A stretch of DNA of 8,964 nt from Bacteroidota bacterium (lineage in GTDB: Bacteria; Spirochaetota; Spirochaetia; JABMQR01), in assembly GCA_013202335.1 (NCBI GenBank), contig JABMQR010000024.1, positions 1-8,964 of the forward strand, given 5' to 3'. Within the stretch, counting starts at the first letter, position 1. Every line of letters begins with the position of its first letter. The position numbers were made by a program, and so were the translations under genes. The notes beneath the pieces are model-generated. The model saw nothing but the letters and a program-made list of their open reading frames with translations, was not told the origin of the DNA and searched no databases. Positions 5,250 to 8,964 of the stretch are shown here, piece after piece.

Positions 5250-7088
5250 ATGGCAAAAATACCAGAATATATTATTGAGGAAATTCGTTTTAAAGTATCA
5301 ATCTCAGATGTAATATCACAATATGTAAGCCTTGTTCCAAAAGGCGGACGACTGTGGGGTTTGTGTCCGTTTCACAATGAGAAAACACCATCGTTTACGG
5401 TTAATGATGAAAAAGGGTTTTTCCATTGTTTTGGATGTGGGAAGGGCGGATCGGTATTTAATTTTCTCATGGATGTAGATAATTTGAGTTTTGTTGAAGC
5501 AGCGCAAATCCTTGCTGATAAAGCCGGAGTGCAAATTAAACAAGAATCTCCGGAAGATATAATAAAAAGAGATGAACGTGATGTTCTGTATGAACTTTAT
5601 CGTAAATTAAGTGATAGTTTTCACTATATTCTTACAAATAAAGATGAAGCACAAGAAGCAAGGAAATATTTAAAAGAACGTAAAATATCTGATGAAATGA
5701 TTGATACTTTTAAAATCGGTTATGCACCCGCATCACCAGATTGGTTATATTCATTTTTGCGTTCAAAAAACTATTCAGAGGAGCTTCTCAGTAAATCCGG
5801 TATATTTTCCAGAAATAATCCTACATATCCGTTATTTATACAACGAATAATATTTCCTATTATCAGTAATAAGGGGATGGTTGTAGCTTTTGGCGGCAGA
5901 ACTATGGATATAAACCAAAAAGCAAAATACCTGAATACACCGGAAACACCGATTTTCAGGAAAAGGGAACAACTCTTTGGTTTGTTTCAGGGTATAAGTC
6001 ATATTAAACAGTTACATGAAATAATTGTGTGTGAAGGCTATTTTGATGTTATCTCGTTATTCCAGAGTGGGGTGAAAAATGCAGTAGCGCCGTTAGGTAC
6101 AGCATTTACTGATGAACAAGCAAAAATAGTCAGACGATATGCTGATTCCTGTACTCTTTTTTTTGATCAGGATAACGCTGGACGAGAAGCAACAAAGAAA
6201 TCAATTTTAATATTGGAAAGAGCTGGTATCACCAGTAATGTTATTGAAGCTGGTGAAAAATGTGATCCAGCTGATCTTTTACAGAATAATTCAGAAAACT
6301 TTTTAAATGAGGCGTGTAAAAACAGAATAAACGGCTTCAATTATCTTGTAAAAAGTGCATTAAACAAATATGATATCACTTTACCTGATGGTAAATTATC
6401 AGTTTTTAAAGAGGTTAAACCTTATATAGAAATAATCGAATCGGAAATAAAAAAACATAGTTACATAAAATTGCTCGCTGATGTAATTGATATTGACGAG
6501 ATGGTAATACAAAAAGAACTTCAGAGTTCCGGTAGATTATCATCGGGATTTAATACAAAGAATCATCACGGGCGTTTTCATGCGTCTGGGACAAGAAATA
6601 CCGGTGCGCGAAACTATCAGGAACAAGAGCAGAACTCAGGTGTCTTCCAAGCGGCTACTTTATCTGCTGATATGTTTCTTATGTTGACTTTGGTGAATAA
6701 TCGTCAATACTTTCAGATAGTGAGAAAGTCAGTATCTATAAATCAAATAAAAGATACTGATGCAGCAGAACTATATACAGCATTGGAAGAATCTTTGAGA
6801 GAAGGAGAGACATCTTTTGAATATCTGCTTGAAAGGATAGAGGATAATAAAATCAGGCAAATGGTAATTATGAGTTTTGGCCAAAATGAATTTATTGAAG
6901 AGGCAGAAAATATCATACATGAAGCTGTTCAGAAAATTAAGCTTATGTCTTTATTTTCAAAACAAAAAAAGATTGTTCAGCAGATAAAATCTGCTGCGAT
7001 ACAAGGGATTAATGAAATTGATTTAAATAAACTTTTATTTGAAAAAAAATTCATTGATGAAGAAATAAAGAAATTGAGGAAGTCATAA
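5250..7088 (+). CDS. dnaG: DNA primase
   Basis: A 612-residue primase, close to the usual bacterial length, that makes RNA primers at the replication fork with DnaB helicase. The N-terminal CHC2 zinc-binding domain has Cys39, His42, Cys60 and Cys63 (CPFH...CFGC). The RNA-polymerase core carries FGGR (214-217) and [11 protein letters not shown] (226-236). The TOPRIM metal-binding site is complete, with Glu262 in CEGYFDV and Asp306/Asp308 in FDQDNAG, followed by DPADLL (339-344). A polar linker with a HisHis cluster (about 430-464) leads to the helicase-binding C-terminal domain (about 465-612). I chose the ATG at 5250 because [13 protein letters not shown] is the normal primase beginning; the open frame extends back to 5166, but that part overlaps the YkgJ-like gene and has no primase similarity. 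The stop overlaps the rpoD start by one base (TAATG). Confidence 0.97.
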   Translation: MAKIPEYIIEEIRFKVSISDVISQYVSLVPKGGRLWGLCPFHNEKTPSFTVNDEKGFFHCFGCGKGGSVFNFLMDVDNLSFVEAAQILADKAGVQIKQESPEDIIKRDERDVLYELYRKLSDSFHYILTNKDEAQEARKYLKERKISDEMIDTFKIGYAPASPDWLYSFLRSKNYSEELLSKSGIFSRNNPTYPLFIQRIIFPIISNKGMVVAFGGRTMDINQKAKYLNTPETPIFRKREQLFGLFQGISHIKQLHEIIVCEGYFDVISLFQSGVKNAVAPLGTAFTDEQAKIVRRYADSCTLFFDQDNAGREATKKSILILERAGITSNVIEAGEKCDPADLLQNNSENFLNEACKNRINGFNYLVKSALNKYDITLPDGKLSVFKEVKPYIEIIESEIKKHSYIKLLADVIDIDEMVIQKELQSSGRLSSGFNTKNHHGRFHASGTRNTGARNYQEQEQNSGVFQAATLSADMFLMLTLVNNRQYFQIVRKSVSINQIKDTDAAELYTALEESLREGETSFEYLLERIEDNKIRQMVIMSFGQNEFIEEAENIIHEAVQKIKLMSLFSKQKKIVQQIKSAAIQGINEIDLNKLLFEKKFIDEEIKKLRKS

Positions 7089-8929
7089 TGTTAGAAATAA
7101 ACAAAGATCCGGCAATTGCTGATTTATTAAAACAAATAGGTAAAAGTAAATCTATTTCGTATGATGAACTCAATGATCTCCTTCCGGATTCTATAACGAA
7201 TTCAGAAAAAATAGATGATGTTATTACCTATTTAGAGAGCATGAATATCACTATTGAGGATGATCAGAAAGAAAAAATGAAAAATGTTGAACCTGAGATT
7301 GAAGATGAGCCAATTGATGAAACATTTGTAGTATCAATTGATGATGACGGTGTAGATATTACTGATAATTTAGTTGTTGATGACAGTGATGATGAAGTGA
7401 TTGTAAAAAAACCAAGAAGTACCACTCGTGATAAAAAAGTACTTTATAATGATAAAGAAGCTTCAATTGATGATCCAATAAGATTATATCTCCGGGAAAT
7501 TGGAAAAGAATCACTTCTTACTGCTGAACAGGAAGTTGAATTATCCAAAAAAATGGAGAACGGTGAAAATATAATCAAACACGTTACCAAAGATTCCGGG
7601 ATTATGATTACAGGAATGTATAATATTCTTCAAAAACTTTCCCATAAGTTTGATGAGAAAGAGATGGACCTGACCAAAAAAGAGTTAACTGAATTTTTTA
7701 CTGAACAGAAAAGATTAAATCAGTCATATCGTGAACAATTAAGAGATTCACAATCTTTTCTTCGATCGTATGTTGAACAAAAAAATAAAATAATTTCTTC
7801 AGGTGGAAATATTGTAACTGATGAAAATCTTCTGAAAAAGAAAAAGAACTTAATGAAAAAATTAAGTAAAATAGATCTTCAGCAGGATGAAATACTTGTT
7901 TTTACTGAAAAATTTCTTAGCTCAGAAAGAGATATTTACAAATTACAAAATGAAAGAGATAGTATTGAAGCACGACTTGGAATATCTTCAGCTAAGGAAC
8001 TGCGCCAACTAGGCCGTTCCCTTGCGGTCCCGATGCAACGATATAAAATTGAGGAAACTCTACAGCTGACTACAGATATTATTAAGGATAAAATTCGACA
8101 AATTCAATTAACAGAAAAAAAATTAAAAGCTATTGAATATGAATTTGAGGATACAATTGAGAATGTAATTATTCATTCAGAAGAAATTGAGCGTGGAAAG
8201 CTCATGATGAAGAGTGCAAAAGACCGGTTAATACAAGCGAATTTACGCCTTGTTGTAAGTATTGCAAAAAAGTATACAAATCGAGGTTTGCATTTTTTTG
8301 ATCTTGTACAGGAAGGAAACATAGGATTAATAAAAGCAGTAGAAAAATTTGAATATCGTAAAGGGTATAAGTTTTCAACCTATGCTACATGGTGGATCAG
8401 ACAGGCAATTACAAGGTCAATATCTGATCAGGCACGAACTATTCGTGTTCCGGTTCATATGATAGAACAAATTAATAAAGTTGTAAGAGAGTCAAGACAG
8501 CTCATGCAGGTTTATGGAAGAGAACCAACCGATGAGGAAATTGCGGAAAGACTTGGTTGGACACCACAGAGAGTTAAAGCGGTAAAAAATGTTGCAAGAG
8601 AACCCATATCACTTGAAACACCAATAGGTGAGGAAGAGGATTCTCTGCTTGGTGATTTTATCGAAGATAAAGATGTTGAAAATCCCGCAACACAAACTGC
8701 GTTCAAACTGTTACAGGAACAATTACAGGATGTACTAACAACACTTCCTCCGAGAGAGCAGGAGGTCCTGAAAATGCGGTTTGGACTTGAAGATGGTTAT
8801 TCATTGACTTTAGAGGAAGTTGGATTATACTTTGAAGTCACTCGTGAACGAATAAGACAAATTGAGGCGAAGGCACTTCGCCGGCTGCGTCATCCAAAAC
8901 GAAGCAGAAGATTAAAGGATTATGTATAA
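7088..8929 (+). CDS. rpoD: Primary RNA polymerase sigma factor (sigma-70)
   Basis: A 613-residue group 1 sigma factor. Region 1.1 is at about 1-58, followed by a very acidic spacer (about 67-106). Region 1.2 is at 126-160 ([20 protein letters not shown]), then a long non-conserved insert (about 161-365, predicted coiled coil). Region 2 (about 375-445) includes [34 protein letters not shown] and the -10-melting segment [15 protein letters not shown]. Region 3 is at about 446-525. Region 4 (about 540-613) ends with [20 protein letters not shown], the -35-reading helix. Regions 2.4 and 4.2 look standard, in line with the TTGACA and TATAAT boxes seen in this window. The ATG overlaps the dnaG stop in TAATG and is preceded by GAGGA (7076-7080), so translation is likely coupled to dnaG. 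No heat-shock or SOS promoter within dnaG was recognised. Confidence 0.98.
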   Translation: MLEINKDPAIADLLKQIGKSKSISYDELNDLLPDSITNSEKIDDVITYLESMNITIEDDQKEKMKNVEPEIEDEPIDETFVVSIDDDGVDITDNLVVDDSDDEVIVKKPRSTTRDKKVLYNDKEASIDDPIRLYLREIGKESLLTAEQEVELSKKMENGENIIKHVTKDSGIMITGMYNILQKLSHKFDEKEMDLTKKELTEFFTEQKRLNQSYREQLRDSQSFLRSYVEQKNKIISSGGNIVTDENLLKKKKNLMKKLSKIDLQQDEILVFTEKFLSSERDIYKLQNERDSIEARLGISSAKELRQLGRSLAVPMQRYKIEETLQLTTDIIKDKIRQIQLTEKKLKAIEYEFEDTIENVIIHSEEIERGKLMMKSAKDRLIQANLRLVVSIAKKYTNRGLHFFDLVQEGNIGLIKAVEKFEYRKGYKFSTYATWWIRQAITRSISDQARTIRVPVHMIEQINKVVRESRQLMQVYGREPTDEEIAERLGWTPQRVKAVKNVAREPISLETPIGEEEDSLLGDFIEDKDVENPATQTAFKLLQEQLQDVLTTLPPREQEVLKMRFGLEDGYSLTLEEVGLYFEVTRERIRQIEAKALRRLRHPKRSRRLKDYV

Positions 8930-8943
8930 TCAGGAGAATGTAT

Positions 8944-8964
8944 ATGCAGGAAATATTTGAGAAA
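8944..8964 (+). CDS. Start of a further operon gene, cut by the window end
   Basis: Only seven codons are visible (MQEIFEK). The ATG at 8944 follows AGGAG (8932-8936) at seven bases and lies 14 nt after the rpoD stop, so it looks like a genuine operon member. A second in-frame ATG at 8938 is too close to the ribosome site to be the likely start. The fragment is too short to identify. I vaguely recall coiled-coil zinc-ribbon proteins with similar beginnings after rpoD in spirochaetes, but this is not evidence. Confidence 0.5.

Noticed and set aside
1..8964. CRISPR array, insertion sequence, prophage or defence system
   Set aside because: No regularly spaced direct repeats, terminal inverted repeats, transposase, integrase or nuclease-like genes were seen.

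Overview
This is an AT-rich chromosomal housekeeping region with no mobile element, phage gene or CRISPR array. Its gene families fit a low-GC spirochaete, perhaps a relative of Treponema. They are a DivIC/FtsB-like membrane protein, a DUF1015 protein, a stand-alone thiamine pyrophosphokinase, a small membrane-anchored SPFH-like protein, an AroH-type chorismate mutase, and a dnaG-rpoD pair behind a YkgJ-like gene. That placement is an inference from protein resemblance and base composition; no 16S or other marker gene is present.

Left part (1-4062): a two-span DivIC-like gene runs forward (16-483). A DUF1015 gene on the minus strand (561-1901) is divergent from thiN (2053-2673) across a very AT-rich 151-nt spacer. 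thiN converges, with a 13-nt gap, on a minus-strand SPFH-like gene (2687-3499). A 194-nt spacer follows, with a recognisable minus-strand promoter for the SPFH-like gene. A three-span membrane protein (3694-4011) and an aroH chorismate mutase with all its active-site residues (4063-4425) then run forward.

Middle (4426-4812): a promoter with a consensus -35 box drives tRNA-Thr(UGU) and tRNA-Tyr(GUA), followed by a strong intrinsic terminator.

Right part (4813-8964): a forward operon of a YkgJ-family Cys-cluster protein, DNA primase (dnaG), the primary sigma factor (rpoD) and the first codons of another gene. dnaG and rpoD overlap by one base, and dnaG begins one base after the YkgJ-like stop. 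This resembles the macromolecular-synthesis operon (rpsU-dnaG-rpoD in enterobacteria), with the YkgJ-like gene where rpsU would be.

The most notable observation is that the YkgJ-like gene is split by one extra T in a run of eight Ts (4892-4899). The CxxCxxCC motif lies in one frame and the rest of the protein in the next. It could be a sequencing error, a real inactivating mutation, or a gene rescued by slippage on the T run. It matters because dnaG has no well-placed ribosome binding site and seems to depend on translation arriving from this gene. I saw no clearly novel multi-gene system; the remaining findings are modest.
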